Part shown: piece after piece, positions 42,301-50,525 of the stretch | Position numbering within the stretch: the stretch's first letter is position 1 | Layout of the letters: each line of letters starts with the position of its first letter | Origin: Streptosporangium brasiliense | Lineage (GTDB): Bacteria; Actinomycetota; Actinomycetes; Streptosporangiales; Streptosporangiaceae | Length of the DNA: 64,000 nucleotides | Reading direction: 5' to 3' | Assembly: GCF_030811595.1 (NCBI RefSeq) | Contig: NZ_JAUSRB010000002.1 | Coordinates: forward strand, 5,704,001-5,768,000 | Position numbers and translations under genes: made by a program | Notes under the pieces: model-generated | What the model saw: only the letters and a program-made list of their open reading frames with translations | What the model was told of the DNA's origin: nothing | Databases searched by the model: none

Positions 42301-44286
42301 ATGACGGATCTTGCTCCGCTGCGCGCGGACGACCCCTCGCACGTGGGCGCCTACGAGCTCCTCGGGCGGGTCGGCGAGGGCGGCCAGGGCTCGGTCTTCC
42401 TGGGCGCCTCGCCCTCCGGGGAGCGTGTCGCCGTCAAGCTGCTGCGACAGAGCCCGGGCACGGACCGGCCGACGGGCCCGGTGCCGGACCCCCTTCTCCG
42501 GGAGATCGAGATCCTGCGCCGGGTGGCCCCCTTCTGCACCGCCCAGGTCGTCGAGACGGGCATGCTCGGCGCCCAGCCGTACATCGTCAGCGAATACGTC
42601 CAAGGGCCCACGCTCCAGCAGGTCGTCGACACCGAGGGCCCGCTGCGGGACGCCCGGCTGCGGAGACTCGCGGTGGGCACGATGACCGCGCTGAGCGCCA
42701 TCCATCGAGCGGGCGTGGTGCACCGGGACTTCAAGCCGAGCAACGTGCTGCTCGGCCGGGACGGGCCCCGAGTGATCGACTTCGGCATCGCCCGCGCGCT
42801 GGACGCCGCGGCCACCGGTTCCGGCGTGGTGGGCACGCCGCCGTACATGGCGCCGGAGCAGTTCGAGTCCGCCCCGGTGGGACCCTCCGCGGACCTGTTC
42901 GCCTGGGGTTCGACCATGGTCTTCGCGGCCACCGGGAAGCCGCCGTTCGGCAGGGACTCGCTCCCGGCGGTCGTCAACCGGATTCTGCACAGGGACCCCG
43001 ACCTCGGCGACCTCGACGGCGATCTGCGCGATCTCGTGGAGGAGTGTCTGTCCAAGGACCCCGGACGGCGTCCCACCGCGAAGGACGCGCTCCTGCTCCT
43101 CCTGGGCGCACGCGAGCGGCGCCCGGACGGAGACCTGCTCACCGCGGGTACGGCCGTCGCCTCCGGAGCCCCCGAGGCCGCCGTCGTGCCCGGCGCGCCG
43201 CCCGCCCGGCGCGGCCGCCGGGGAACGCTTCTCGCGGGGGTGGCCGTGGCGGTGGCACTGCTGTCCGGCGGGGTGGTGTACACCATGATCCGCGGCTCTG
43301 TCCCCGATGACGCGGAGGTCTCCGCATCCCCCTCCCCGGCCGTCATCCGGGAGGTAACGGCCGTGCCCGCCGCCCCGGCCAGGGAGATCCGGCTCCCCGA
43401 GCTGAAGACGAGGCTGCACGAGTCTCCCGGAGACCCGATCCACATAACGTCCTACATGCACCTTCGGAAGGATGTTTCTGACTCCTTCGCGCGAGAGGCG
43501 AAGGACGAGAAGTTCCAGTCGATCGGCCCCTACCAGGAGCCGCTGGTCTCGCCGGACGGGGCCTGGACGGCGGTCCTGCCCTGGATCAAGGCGAGCACGC
43601 CGGGTCCCCGCGACTCCATACGGCTGATCAAACGGGCCACCGGCCAGGAGTTCCTGGTGCACACGGTGAGCAAGCCGACGGCGAACTACAACCCCTACTG
43701 GTCCTCCGACGGCAGGCGGGTCCTGTTGACGACCTATGACCGGGCCCTCGGCACGAGGCAGGTCCTCGGGTTCGTCGTCGTCGACGTGGCGACGGCCAGG
43801 GCGACGGTCGTCTCGGTCGACACGAAGGGGATCGGCGATTTCCCCTTCATGTGGGCCCCCGGCGAGTCCACCGTCGCCGTACGCTTCCCGAGCGGCTCGG
43901 GCGCCGGTCTGCGCTTGTTCGATCTGAGGGGAAAGACCGTCCGCACCATCCCGTCCGTGGGCGAACCCAGCAGCAGCGAGAACACGTTCTCTCCGGCCGG
44001 GAAGCAGTTCGTCACCCTCTGCCCGGACCGGATCGCGACCGCGTGTCTGTGGGACACCGCGACCGGCCGGCGGCGGGCCACGATCCCGGTCCCCGTGGCC
44101 AGCACGCTCATCGGCTGGTACAACGACGCCCACGTCATCCTGCTCGACCGGACGCGGGACCCCCGCCGGGTCGTCGCCGTGAACACGGAGGGAAAGGTCG
44201 TCCGGGTGCTCGCGGAGATCCCGGCCGACGAGCTGGGCGGAGGCGGCGGCCGCTTCGTGCCGCGCTATACGAGGACAGGACATTGA
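42301..44286 (+). CDS. Membrane Ser/Thr protein kinase (PASTA-less, propeller-like sensor)
   Basis: A 661-residue receptor kinase with intact motifs: GEGGQGSVF, VAVK, HRDFKPSN (D143, K145, N148), DFGIARA and PPYMAPEQ. A single transmembrane helix (~308-330) follows a basic stretch, and the outer C-terminal half contains TolB-like SPDGAW and SSDGRR repeats plus conserved Cys pairs (CPDRIATACLW). It is a tandem duplicate of the upstream kinase-like gene; the two extracellular domains share the order of repeats. They are probably co-transcribed and may act together. A strong terminator follows. Confidence 0.92.
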   Translation: MTDLAPLRADDPSHVGAYELLGRVGEGGQGSVFLGASPSGERVAVKLLRQSPGTDRPTGPVPDPLLREIEILRRVAPFCTAQVVETGMLGAQPYIVSEYVQGPTLQQVVDTEGPLRDARLRRLAVGTMTALSAIHRAGVVHRDFKPSNVLLGRDGPRVIDFGIARALDAAATGSGVVGTPPYMAPEQFESAPVGPSADLFAWGSTMVFAATGKPPFGRDSLPAVVNRILHRDPDLGDLDGDLRDLVEECLSKDPGRRPTAKDALLLLLGARERRPDGDLLTAGTAVASGAPEAAVVPGAPPARRGRRGTLLAGVAVAVALLSGGVVYTMIRGSVPDDAEVSASPSPAVIREVTAVPAAPAREIRLPELKTRLHESPGDPIHITSYMHLRKDVSDSFAREAKDEKFQSIGPYQEPLVSPDGAWTAVLPWIKASTPGPRDSIRLIKRATGQEFLVHTVSKPTANYNPYWSSDGRRVLLTTYDRALGTRQVLGFVVVDVATARATVVSVDTKGIGDFPFMWAPGESTVAVRFPSGSGAGLRLFDLRGKTVRTIPSVGEPSSSENTFSPAGKQFVTLCPDRIATACLWDTATGRRRATIPVPVASTLIGWYNDAHVILLDRTRDPRRVVAVNTEGKVVRVLAEIPADELGGGGGRFVPRYTRTGH

Positions 44287-44351
44287 CCGGGTGGACCCGC
44301 GGACGCGGGAACGGCTCCGCGTACCGGCGGTGTCCGCCGGAGCGGGACGCG

Positions 44352-44380
44352 GCGCTCGCCCCGGAGACCGGGGTGAGCGC
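44352..44380 (+). terminator. Terminator of the kinase pair
   Basis: A 13-bp stem with one G-U pair (44352-44364 with 44368-44380) and a 3-nt AGA loop, 65 bp after the second kinase stop. Confidence 0.7.
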
Positions 44381-44464
44381 CGTGGCCGGGACCTCACGCT
44401 CCGACCGGCCACCGGCCACCGGCGGCGCCGCGGTGCGGTGGCGCTCGATCGGCGCCGTCCCCGG

Positions 44465-45280
44465 CTAGCCGGTCTTGCGGGCGACCCCGGCCACGGTCCA
44501 GACCTTCTCCGGGCGCTGGGCGGCGAGCGGGTTGTCGGGGCGCCACTGGCGGATGTAGACCAGGCCCGGGTCGATGAGCTCCATGCCGTCGAAGAAGCGC
44601 AGCACCTGCTTGCGCGTGCGCGAGGCGTCCTCGCTCCGGCCGAGGACCCGCCGGTAGATGTCGACGAGCGGCCCCGCCGCCTCGGGGCGGGTGTCGAAGA
44701 CGGCGTGGGCTATGACGAGGTGGCTGCCGACGGCCACCGCGTCGCGCAGCAGGGCCACGCTCTTGAACGGGCCGTCCTCGCCGGGGATGAACTGGAGCGC
44801 CGAGGGGATCAGGAGGGCCACCGGCCGCTCCAGGTCGATGAGCCGCCGCAGCTCGTGATCGGCCAGCAGTTCGTCGGGGTGGAGCAGGTCGCCCCGGACC
44901 ACGGAGGTGCGGGGGTCGGTGGCCAGCAGGGCCATGGCGTGGGAGAGCACCACCGGGTCGTCGGCGACGTAGAGCACCCGGGCGGCGGGGTCGAGGGACT
45001 GGGCGACCTGGTGGACGTTGCGCTGGGTGGGCAGCCCCGACCCGATGGAGACGAACTGCGTGATGCCCCGCTCGACGAGATGGCGCACCGCCCGGCCGAC
45101 GAAGGCCTGGCTCTCCTTGGCCATCGTCCTGATCTCCGGGGCGATGGCGAGCACCTCTTCGGCGGCCGCCCGGTCGGCCGCGAAGTTGTCCTTGCCGCCG
45201 AGGAAGTAGTCGTTCATCCGGGCGACGTTGGGCACGCTGGTGTCCAGGCCTGCCGGTGGCCGCCGGGCCGCGTCGCTCAT
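44465..45280 (-). CDS. SAM-dependent methyltransferase, DUF574 (Methyltransf_19)
   Basis: A 271-residue actinobacteria-specific DUF574 protein. Signatures are RMNDYFLGGKDNFAADRAAAEEVLA, ITQFVSIGSGLPTQRNVHQVAQ (SAM site), VLYVADDPVVLSHAMALL and RPVALLIPSALQFIP. The substrate of this expanded family is unknown. It is one of two paralogues in tandem, 106 bp apart, next to RsbW-like, DUF397 and XRE genes. DUF574 genes often accompany such loci. Confidence 0.9.
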   Translation of the reverse strand: MSDAARRPPAGLDTSVPNVARMNDYFLGGKDNFAADRAAAEEVLAIAPEIRTMAKESQAFVGRAVRHLVERGITQFVSIGSGLPTQRNVHQVAQSLDPAARVLYVADDPVVLSHAMALLATDPRTSVVRGDLLHPDELLADHELRRLIDLERPVALLIPSALQFIPGEDGPFKSVALLRDAVAVGSHLVIAHAVFDTRPEAAGPLVDIYRRVLGRSEDASRTRKQVLRFFDGMELIDPGLVYIRQWRPDNPLAAQRPEKVWTVAGVARKTG

Positions 45281-45386
45281 CGGTCATCTCCTTGGTTGCC
45301 TGTGAGACTAAAGAACCGCGGCGCCCATGGGTAGATGGCAGATTGCGAGCAATAGGAGAAATACATCGATTGTTCTGTGGGACCGG

Positions 45387-46202
45387 CTATTCCTTGCGGC
45401 CGACCCCGCCGACGACCCACACCGAGTCCGGCCGGTGGGGCCCGGTCCCGTCGGGACGCCACCGGGGGACGTAGACGACCCCGGGCTCGACGAGCGCGAG
45501 CCCGTCGAAGAAGCGTCCGACCTCGGCGCCGGTGCGCAGGTTGCCGCGGCGGGGGCCGGTGACCGAACCGCGGTCCTGGTAGAGGGCGGCGAGCTTCGCG
45601 GTCGTCTCCGGGCGCATGTCGGAGACCGCGTGGGAGACGGCCAGGTAGCTGCCCGGCGCGATCGCCCTCCGGAGGTCGGTGACGATCCGCAGGGCCAACG
45701 CGTCGTCGGTGATGTCCTGCAGCACCGAGAAGAGGAGGACCGCCACGGGGCGGTCGAAGTCGATCATGCCGGTGAGCCGGAGGCGGGACAGCAGCAGCTC
45801 CGGCCGGCGCGCGTCGGCCTCGACCACCGTGGTCAGGCGGTCGTCCTGGAGCAGGGCCTGGGCGTGGACGACGACCATCGGGTCGTTGTCGACGTACGCC
45901 ACCCGTGCCTCGGGTGCGACGGCGTGCGCGATCTCGTGCACGTTTCCCCGTGTCGGCAGGCCGCAGCCGATGTCGACGAACTGCCGGATGCCGGCCCCGG
46001 CGAGGAAGCGGACCACCCGTGCGAGGAAGAGGCGGCCCTCTCTGGACATCGCGGGGAGCTCGGGGGCGAGTGCGAGCGCCGCGTGCGCGGCCGCCCGGTC
46101 GGCCGCGAAGTTGTCCTTGCCGCCGAGGAAGTAGTCGGCTATCCGGCCCCCGTTGGGGACCGTGGGGTCGAACTTCGGGCGTTCGGTCTTCGACGGAACC
46201 AT
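45387..46202 (-). CDS. SAM-dependent methyltransferase, DUF574 (second copy)
   Basis: A 271-residue paralogue of the downstream gene, with GGRIADYFLGGKDNFAADRAAAHAAL, IRQFVDIGCGLPTRGNVHEIAH and VAYVDNDPMVVVHAQALLQ. Here the SAM motif is DIGCGLPT and not SIGSGLPT, closer to the family norm. The ATG at 46202 was chosen because it gives exactly the same length as the neighbour; in-frame ATGs at 46214 and 46247 have poorer ribosome sites. Confidence 0.88.
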   Translation of the reverse strand: MVPSKTERPKFDPTVPNGGRIADYFLGGKDNFAADRAAAHAALALAPELPAMSREGRLFLARVVRFLAGAGIRQFVDIGCGLPTRGNVHEIAHAVAPEARVAYVDNDPMVVVHAQALLQDDRLTTVVEADARRPELLLSRLRLTGMIDFDRPVAVLLFSVLQDITDDALALRIVTDLRRAIAPGSYLAVSHAVSDMRPETTAKLAALYQDRGSVTGPRRGNLRTGAEVGRFFDGLALVEPGVVYVPRWRPDGTGPHRPDSVWVVGGVGRKE

Positions 46203-46303
46203 GTCATCTTCCATCCGGCCGGTGCGGGTTGAGCGGACAATATCCATCCTTCACTGGATATGGGGCATATTCCGCGAATCTCCGCTGCCGGGCGTGGTGT
46301 CCG

Positions 46304-46885
46304 TCAGTGGCATGCCTCCAGATGGCGCCCCGTCCTCGGGGGGAGGCTGAAGGCCGCCCACACGGCCTTGCCCCGGCTCTCCAGCGGCGCCCAGCCCCAC
46401 ATCTCGCTGACCCCCTGGACGAGCTGGAGGCCGCGGCCGTTCTCGGCCTCGAAGTCGGGCTCGCGCAGGCTGGGGCCCTGGTCGCTGGGGTCGGTGACCG
46501 CGCACAGCACCGAGCGGCCGGTATGGCAGAGGATGACCCTGACCTCCTGCCCGCGGTGGCCGTTGACCCCGTCCCGCACGCCGTGCCGCACGGCGTTGGT
46601 CACCAGTTCGGAGACCACCACGCCGGTGTCGTCGATCAGGCAGGCCAGCTCCCAGGAGCGCAGCGCGGCGGAGGCGAACTCGCGGGCGGTCCGTGCCGCG
46701 CGGGGATCGTGGCGCAGGCTCCGCACGGCCATCTGGAGCTGGTCGACGTGGCTGTCGCCGTCCGCCCAGGGCGGCAGCCCGCTCGGCGGGAGCAGGTGAT
46801 CGAGCATCGACAGCCACCGCTCCCACCCGCCGATCTCCGTCTGGATGGGGGTGGCTCGGGCTTGATGTCTTTGGTGACCAGTCAT
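46304..46885 (-). CDS. RsbW-like ATP-binding protein (anti-sigma regulatory factor fold)
   Basis: A 193-residue GHKL ATPase with N-box VVVSELVTNAVRHG, G1 DPSDQGP and G2 GRGLQLVQGVSEMWGW. No dimerisation or sensor domain is attached. Proteins of this type sit beside DUF397 and XRE/DUF5753 genes in whiJ/abaA-like developmental loci, where they may bind sigma or anti-anti-sigma factors. The start ATG 46885 has AAGG upstream; earlier in-frame codons lie in the palindrome-rich control region. Confidence 0.83.
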   Translation of the reverse strand: MTGHQRHQARATPIQTEIGGWERWLSMLDHLLPPSGLPPWADGDSHVDQLQMAVRSLRHDPRAARTAREFASAALRSWELACLIDDTGVVVSELVTNAVRHGVRDGVNGHRGQEVRVILCHTGRSVLCAVTDPSDQGPSLREPDFEAENGRGLQLVQGVSEMWGWAPLESRGKAVWAAFSLPPRTGRHLEACH

Positions 46886-46920
46886 CGGTGACCTTGGGGA
46901 GGGGGGTGATCGTGTGACAA

Positions 46921-46943
46921 AGATGATCCGTCTAGTCATCTTG
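46921..46943. promoter_or_regulatory. Inverted repeat AAGATGA-N9-TCATCTT
   Basis: A perfect 7-bp inverted repeat between the divergent RsbW-like and DUF397 genes. A related GATGATCTGATCATC palindrome occurs at the 3' end of the DUF397 gene (47262-47276). Confidence 0.45.
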
Positions 46944-46973
46944 CCCGCCATGATGTGCATAAGCAAGTACAGA

Positions 46974-46991
46974 TGCACGTGCATATGCACA
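46974..46991. promoter_or_regulatory. Two overlapping perfect 12-bp palindromes
   Basis: ATGCACGTGCAT (46974-46985) and GTGCATATGCAC (46980-46991) overlap by six bases, giving three TGCA-type half-sites in register upstream of DUF397. A likely target of the adjacent XRE protein or another dimeric regulator. Confidence 0.5.
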
Positions 46992-47042
46992 AAGCCCTAT
47001 GCTTGTGGCGAGGTTTCCCTCCCTAATCGGTGAGAGGCGAGG

Positions 47043-47288
47043 ATGAATCAGCTGTACAACGGCATGCCTGCCGTGCTGCTGGACGGGATCGTCTGGCGCA
47101 AGAGTCACTTCAGCAACCCCAGCGGAAACTGCGTCGAGCTGGCCACGCTGCCCGGCGACGCGGTCGCGATCCGCAACTCGCGAGACCCGGAGGGGCCCGC
47201 GCTGATCTACACCCGGCGCGAGCTCGACGCCTTCGTGCGGGGCGTGAAGGGCGGCGATTTCGATGATCTGATCATCTCAATTGATTGA
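47043..47288 (+). CDS. DUF397 protein
   Basis: An 81-residue protein with the core WRKSHFSNPSGNCVELATLPGDAVAIRNSRDPEGPALIYTRRELDAFVRGVKGGDFD, the full DUF397 signature. DUF397 proteins are small partners of XRE/DUF5753 regulators and in the WhiJ-type system appear to modulate their repressor. It precedes such a regulator by 108 bp on the same strand. ATG has GAGGCGAGG upstream. Confidence 0.92.
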   Translation: MNQLYNGMPAVLLDGIVWRKSHFSNPSGNCVELATLPGDAVAIRNSRDPEGPALIYTRRELDAFVRGVKGGDFDDLIISID

Positions 47289-47396
47289 AGAATGAAATTC
47301 CATGTGGCCGGGAAGATATGACCGGAGTACGGTGAAGGCTCGCGACGGCCACAAAGAGTGGGCGGGGGCTCGCGTTCCGCGCTCGAAGGAATGTAA

Positions 47397-48302
47397 ATGA
47401 TCACACCTCACGCCGGAGGCGAGCCGGTCCCCCCGACCCCCATGGCCATGCCCCGGGGGAGTTCGACGGTGCTGAGGATCGTGCTGGGCGCGCAGCTCCG
47501 GCGGCTCCGCGAGCAGCGTCACATCACCCTGGAGGAGGCCGGCCACGCCATCCGCGCCTCCCACTCGAAGATCAGCCGGATGGAGCTGGGCAGGGTCAGC
47601 TTCCGGATCAGGGACGTGGCCGACCTGCTGACGCTGTACGGCGTCTCGGACGAGGACGACCGGCAGGCGCTGCTGGCCCTCGTCGGGCGGGCCAACGTCA
47701 CCGGGTGGTGGCACAACTACAACGACGTCCTGCCGAGCTGGTTCGAGACGTACGTGGGCCTGGAGGAGTCGGCCACCGGCATCCGCAACTACGAGGTCCA
47801 GTTCGTCCCCGGCCTGCTCCAGAGCGAGGGCTACGCGCGGGCCGTCATCCGGCTGGGGTTCCCGGCCGCCTCCGAGGAGGAGCTGGAGCGCCGCCTGCGG
47901 CTGCGCCTGGCCCGCCAGCGGCTGCTGCGCAGCGCCGAGCCGCCCCATCTGTGGGCGGTGCTCGACGAGGCGGTGCTGCGCCGGCCCCTGGGCGGGGCCG
48001 AGGTGATGCGCGGCCAGATCGACCACATCCTCCAGGCGCTCGAACTGCCCAACGTGACCGTCCAGATCGTGCCCTTCAGCGTCGGCGGCCACGCCGCGGC
48101 CGGCGGGCCCTTCAGCATCCTGCGCTTCTCCCAGCCCGACCTGCCCGACGTGGTCTACATGGAGCAGCTCACCAGCGCCGTATACCTCGAAAAGCGCGAC
48201 GACGTGGACCGCTACCTCGAGGTGATGGAGCGCCTGTGCATCGAGGCCGAGCCGGCCTCGCGCACGCGGGAGATTCTCGCCCGGATCCGCGAAGAGCTGT
48301 AG
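47397..48302 (+). CDS. XRE-family regulator with DUF5753 domain
   Basis: A 301-residue protein: Cro/CI helix-turn-helix at residues ~25-80 (LRRLREQRHITLEEAGHAIRASHSKISRMELGR) and DUF5753 from ~110 to 290, with YEVQFVPGLLQSEGYARAVI, LWAVLDEAVLRRPLGGAEVMRGQIDHIL and VYLEKRDDVDRYLEVMERL. It pairs with the upstream DUF397 gene. Together with the divergent RsbW-like gene they make a whiJ-like cassette, expected to act in development or antibiotic control. Confidence 0.93.
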   Translation: MITPHAGGEPVPPTPMAMPRGSSTVLRIVLGAQLRRLREQRHITLEEAGHAIRASHSKISRMELGRVSFRIRDVADLLTLYGVSDEDDRQALLALVGRANVTGWWHNYNDVLPSWFETYVGLEESATGIRNYEVQFVPGLLQSEGYARAVIRLGFPAASEEELERRLRLRLARQRLLRSAEPPHLWAVLDEAVLRRPLGGAEVMRGQIDHILQALELPNVTVQIVPFSVGGHAAAGGPFSILRFSQPDLPDVVYMEQLTSAVYLEKRDDVDRYLEVMERLCIEAEPASRTREILARIREEL

Positions 48303-48362
48303 GAGCGGCCACAGAACGGCCGGGCAGGCAACCGTCCCGGCCCGCCGTACGAAGATGGTCAG

Positions 48363-49826
48363 ATGAGATGTCTCGTGACCGGAGCGACGGGATACATCGG
48401 CGGACGGCTCGTGCCCGAACTGCTCGACGCGGGCCACGACGTGCGGTGCATGGTGCGCTCGGCCGGCCGCCTGCGCGACCAGCCGTGGGTCTCCCGCGTG
48501 GAGACCGCCGAGGCCGACGCGGCCGACGCCGCCCGGACGAGGGAGGCGCTCGGCGGCGTCGACGTCGCCTACTACCTCATCCACACGATGGGCGGGGGAC
48601 GGGGCTTCGCCGCGGCCGACCGCCGCGCGGCCGCCACGTTCGCCGCCGCGGCCCGGGAGGCGGGGGTGCGCCGCATCGTCTACCTGGGCGGCCTCGCCCC
48701 GGACGAGGACCTGTCGCCCCACATGCGCTCCCGCGCCGAGGTGGGGGAGACCTTCCTGCGTTCCGGGGTGCCGGCCGTGGTGCTGCGGGCGGCCGTCATC
48801 ATCGGATCGGGCTCGGCCTCCTTCGAGATGCTGCGCTACCTCACCGAGCGGCTGCCGGTGATGACGACGCCGCGGTGGGTGCGCACCAGGACGCAGCCCG
48901 TCGCGATCCGCGACGTCCTGCGCTACCTCGTGGCCTGGGCGGCCGTCGAGGAGGAGGTGAACCGCTCCTTCGACATCGGTGGCCCGGACGTGCTGACCTA
49001 CGCCGACATGATGCGCGGCTACGCCGAGGTCGCCGGGCTGCCCCAGCGGGTGATCATCCCCGTCCCGATGCTCAGCCCCGGCCTGTCGAGCCACTGGGTG
49101 GGACTGGTCACCCCCGTCCCGGCGAACATCGCCCGCCCGCTGGTGGAGTCGCTGCGCAACGAGGCCGTCTGCGGTGAGCACGACATCGCCGGCTACGTCC
49201 CGGACCCGCCCGAGGGGCTGATCGGGTTCCGGGAGGCCGTCACGCTGGCCCTGCGGCGGATCAAGGAGGCGGAGGTCCTCACCCGATGGTCCTCGGCCTC
49301 GACGCCGGGGGCGCCGAGCGATCCGCTGCCCACCGACCCCGACTGGGCGGGCGGCAGCCTCTACGTCGACAGGCGGGCCCGCCGCGTCGAGGCGTCCCCG
49401 GGGGCCCTCTGGGAGGTGATCGAGTCGATCGGCGGCGAGCGGGGCTGGTACTCCCTGCCCGTCGCCTGGCGTGCCCGGGGCCTGCTCGACCGCCTCGTCG
49501 GAGGCGTGGGGCTGCGCCGCGGCCGCCGTGACCCGCGGCGGCTCCGCGTCGGGGACTCGGTCGACTTCTGGCGGGTCGAGGAGGTCGAGCCCGGCCGCCT
49601 GCTCCGGCTGCGCGCGGAGATGCGCCTGCCCGGTCTGGCCTGGCTGGAGCTGAGCGTGCGCCAGGACCGGGGACGGACGGTGTACGGCCAGCGCGCGATC
49701 TTCCATCCCCGGGGGCTGGCCGGCCACCTCTACTGGTGGTCGATCTCGCCCTTCCACAGCCTGATCTTCGGCCGGATGCCGGGCAACGTGGCGGCCGCCG
49801 CCGAGCGCGGCGACGCGTTCGTCTGA
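48363..49826 (+). CDS. SDR-type NAD(P)-binding protein with C-terminal DUF2867
   Basis: A 487-residue two-domain protein. An atypical SDR with VTGATGYIGGRLVPELLDAGHDVRCMVRS occupies residues ~1-300, with YYLIHTMGGG and IVYLGGL. A DUF2867/START-like domain (~330-487) has SPGALWEVIESIGGERGWY, LRRGRRDPRRLRVGDSVDFWRVEEVEPGRLLRLRAEM and HPRGLAGHLYWWSISPFH. This fusion is frequent in actinobacteria, where the second domain likely binds a lipid or cofactor. Function unknown. It converges with the TetR gene. Confidence 0.87.
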   Translation: MRCLVTGATGYIGGRLVPELLDAGHDVRCMVRSAGRLRDQPWVSRVETAEADAADAARTREALGGVDVAYYLIHTMGGGRGFAAADRRAAATFAAAAREAGVRRIVYLGGLAPDEDLSPHMRSRAEVGETFLRSGVPAVVLRAAVIIGSGSASFEMLRYLTERLPVMTTPRWVRTRTQPVAIRDVLRYLVAWAAVEEEVNRSFDIGGPDVLTYADMMRGYAEVAGLPQRVIIPVPMLSPGLSSHWVGLVTPVPANIARPLVESLRNEAVCGEHDIAGYVPDPPEGLIGFREAVTLALRRIKEAEVLTRWSSASTPGAPSDPLPTDPDWAGGSLYVDRRARRVEASPGALWEVIESIGGERGWYSLPVAWRARGLLDRLVGGVGLRRGRRDPRRLRVGDSVDFWRVEEVEPGRLLRLRAEMRLPGLAWLELSVRQDRGRTVYGQRAIFHPRGLAGHLYWWSISPFHSLIFGRMPGNVAAAAERGDAFV

Positions 49827-49898
49827 GGGACGGGCCCGCAGGCCGTCGCGGCACCACAGCGACCGGCGGGCGGCCGAGGATCGGACGGGGTGGAGACC

Positions 49899-50441
49899 TC
49901 ACGGTCCCACGAGGGCGTCGATGACGTCCTCGTGGCTGATCCCCTTGTGGGCGAAGTGGCCGGCCGTGGCGAGCTCGGCCAGGCCGTGGGCGGTGGACAG
50001 CAGGGCCATCACCCCGGCCTTGGGGGCGGCCTGGCCGCCGGTGGCCTCCAGGTCCAGCGCGGCCATCACCTCGTCGATCGCCTTCTCCAGCTCCGGATGG
50101 TGGCCGATGAGGAACTCCGAGGCGAACACGAGCCGGTATTCGTTGCGGTGGCCCAGGGCGTACTCGACATAGCTGGTGTAGAAGGCCCGCAGCCGGTCTC
50201 GGCGGCCGGCCTCCTCCAGGACCGCTCCGGCGACGTGCGCGCTGAGGTCGACGATGACCCGGGCGGCGAGGGCGGCCAGCAGCGCGGTCTTGTCGGCGAA
50301 ATGCCGGTAGGGGGCCATGCGGGACAGGCCGGTCAGGTCGCCGACCGCGCGCAGCGTCACGGCGTCGAGGCCCTCCTCGCGCAGCAGGCTCAGCGCGCTC
50401 TCGACGAGCCTGGTCCTGGTGTCGTCCACCACGTCGTTCAC
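49899..50441 (-). CDS. TetR-family transcriptional regulator
   Basis: A 180-residue TetR protein. The N-terminal HTH (LVESALSLLREEGLDAVTLRAVGDLTGLSRMAPYRHFADKTALLAALA) and a C-terminal ligand domain are both complete. It faces the molybdenum hydroxylase operon across an 84-bp gap holding three palindromic sites, so it almost certainly represses both itself and that operon. The start codon is uncertain: GTG 50441 is used, with GAGAGG close upstream, but GTG 50432 is nearly as good. Confidence 0.9.
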   Translation of the reverse strand: MNDVVDDTRTRLVESALSLLREEGLDAVTLRAVGDLTGLSRMAPYRHFADKTALLAALAARVIVDLSAHVAGAVLEEAGRRDRLRAFYTSYVEYALGHRNEYRLVFASEFLIGHHPELEKAIDEVMAALDLEATGGQAAPKAGVMALLSTAHGLAELATAGHFAHKGISHEDVIDALVGP

Positions 50442-50459
50442 CCTCTCACACGCTCCCCT

Positions 50460-50516
50460 GTTGACATCGTCAACATAGTGTGCTGACACTGTCAACATGA
50501 TGTTGACGACGTCAAC
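50460..50516. promoter_or_regulatory. Triple palindromic operator for the TetR regulator
   Basis: GTTGACATCGTCAAC at 50460-50474 and GTTGACGACGTCAAC at 50502-50516 are perfect GTTGAC-N3-GTCAAC palindromes. Between them GTCAACATGATGTTGAC (50491-50507) has the half-sites in inverted order and overlaps the last one. All lie in the gap between tetR and the hydroxylase gene. Confidence 0.8.
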
Positions 50517-50525
50517 AGGAGAGCT

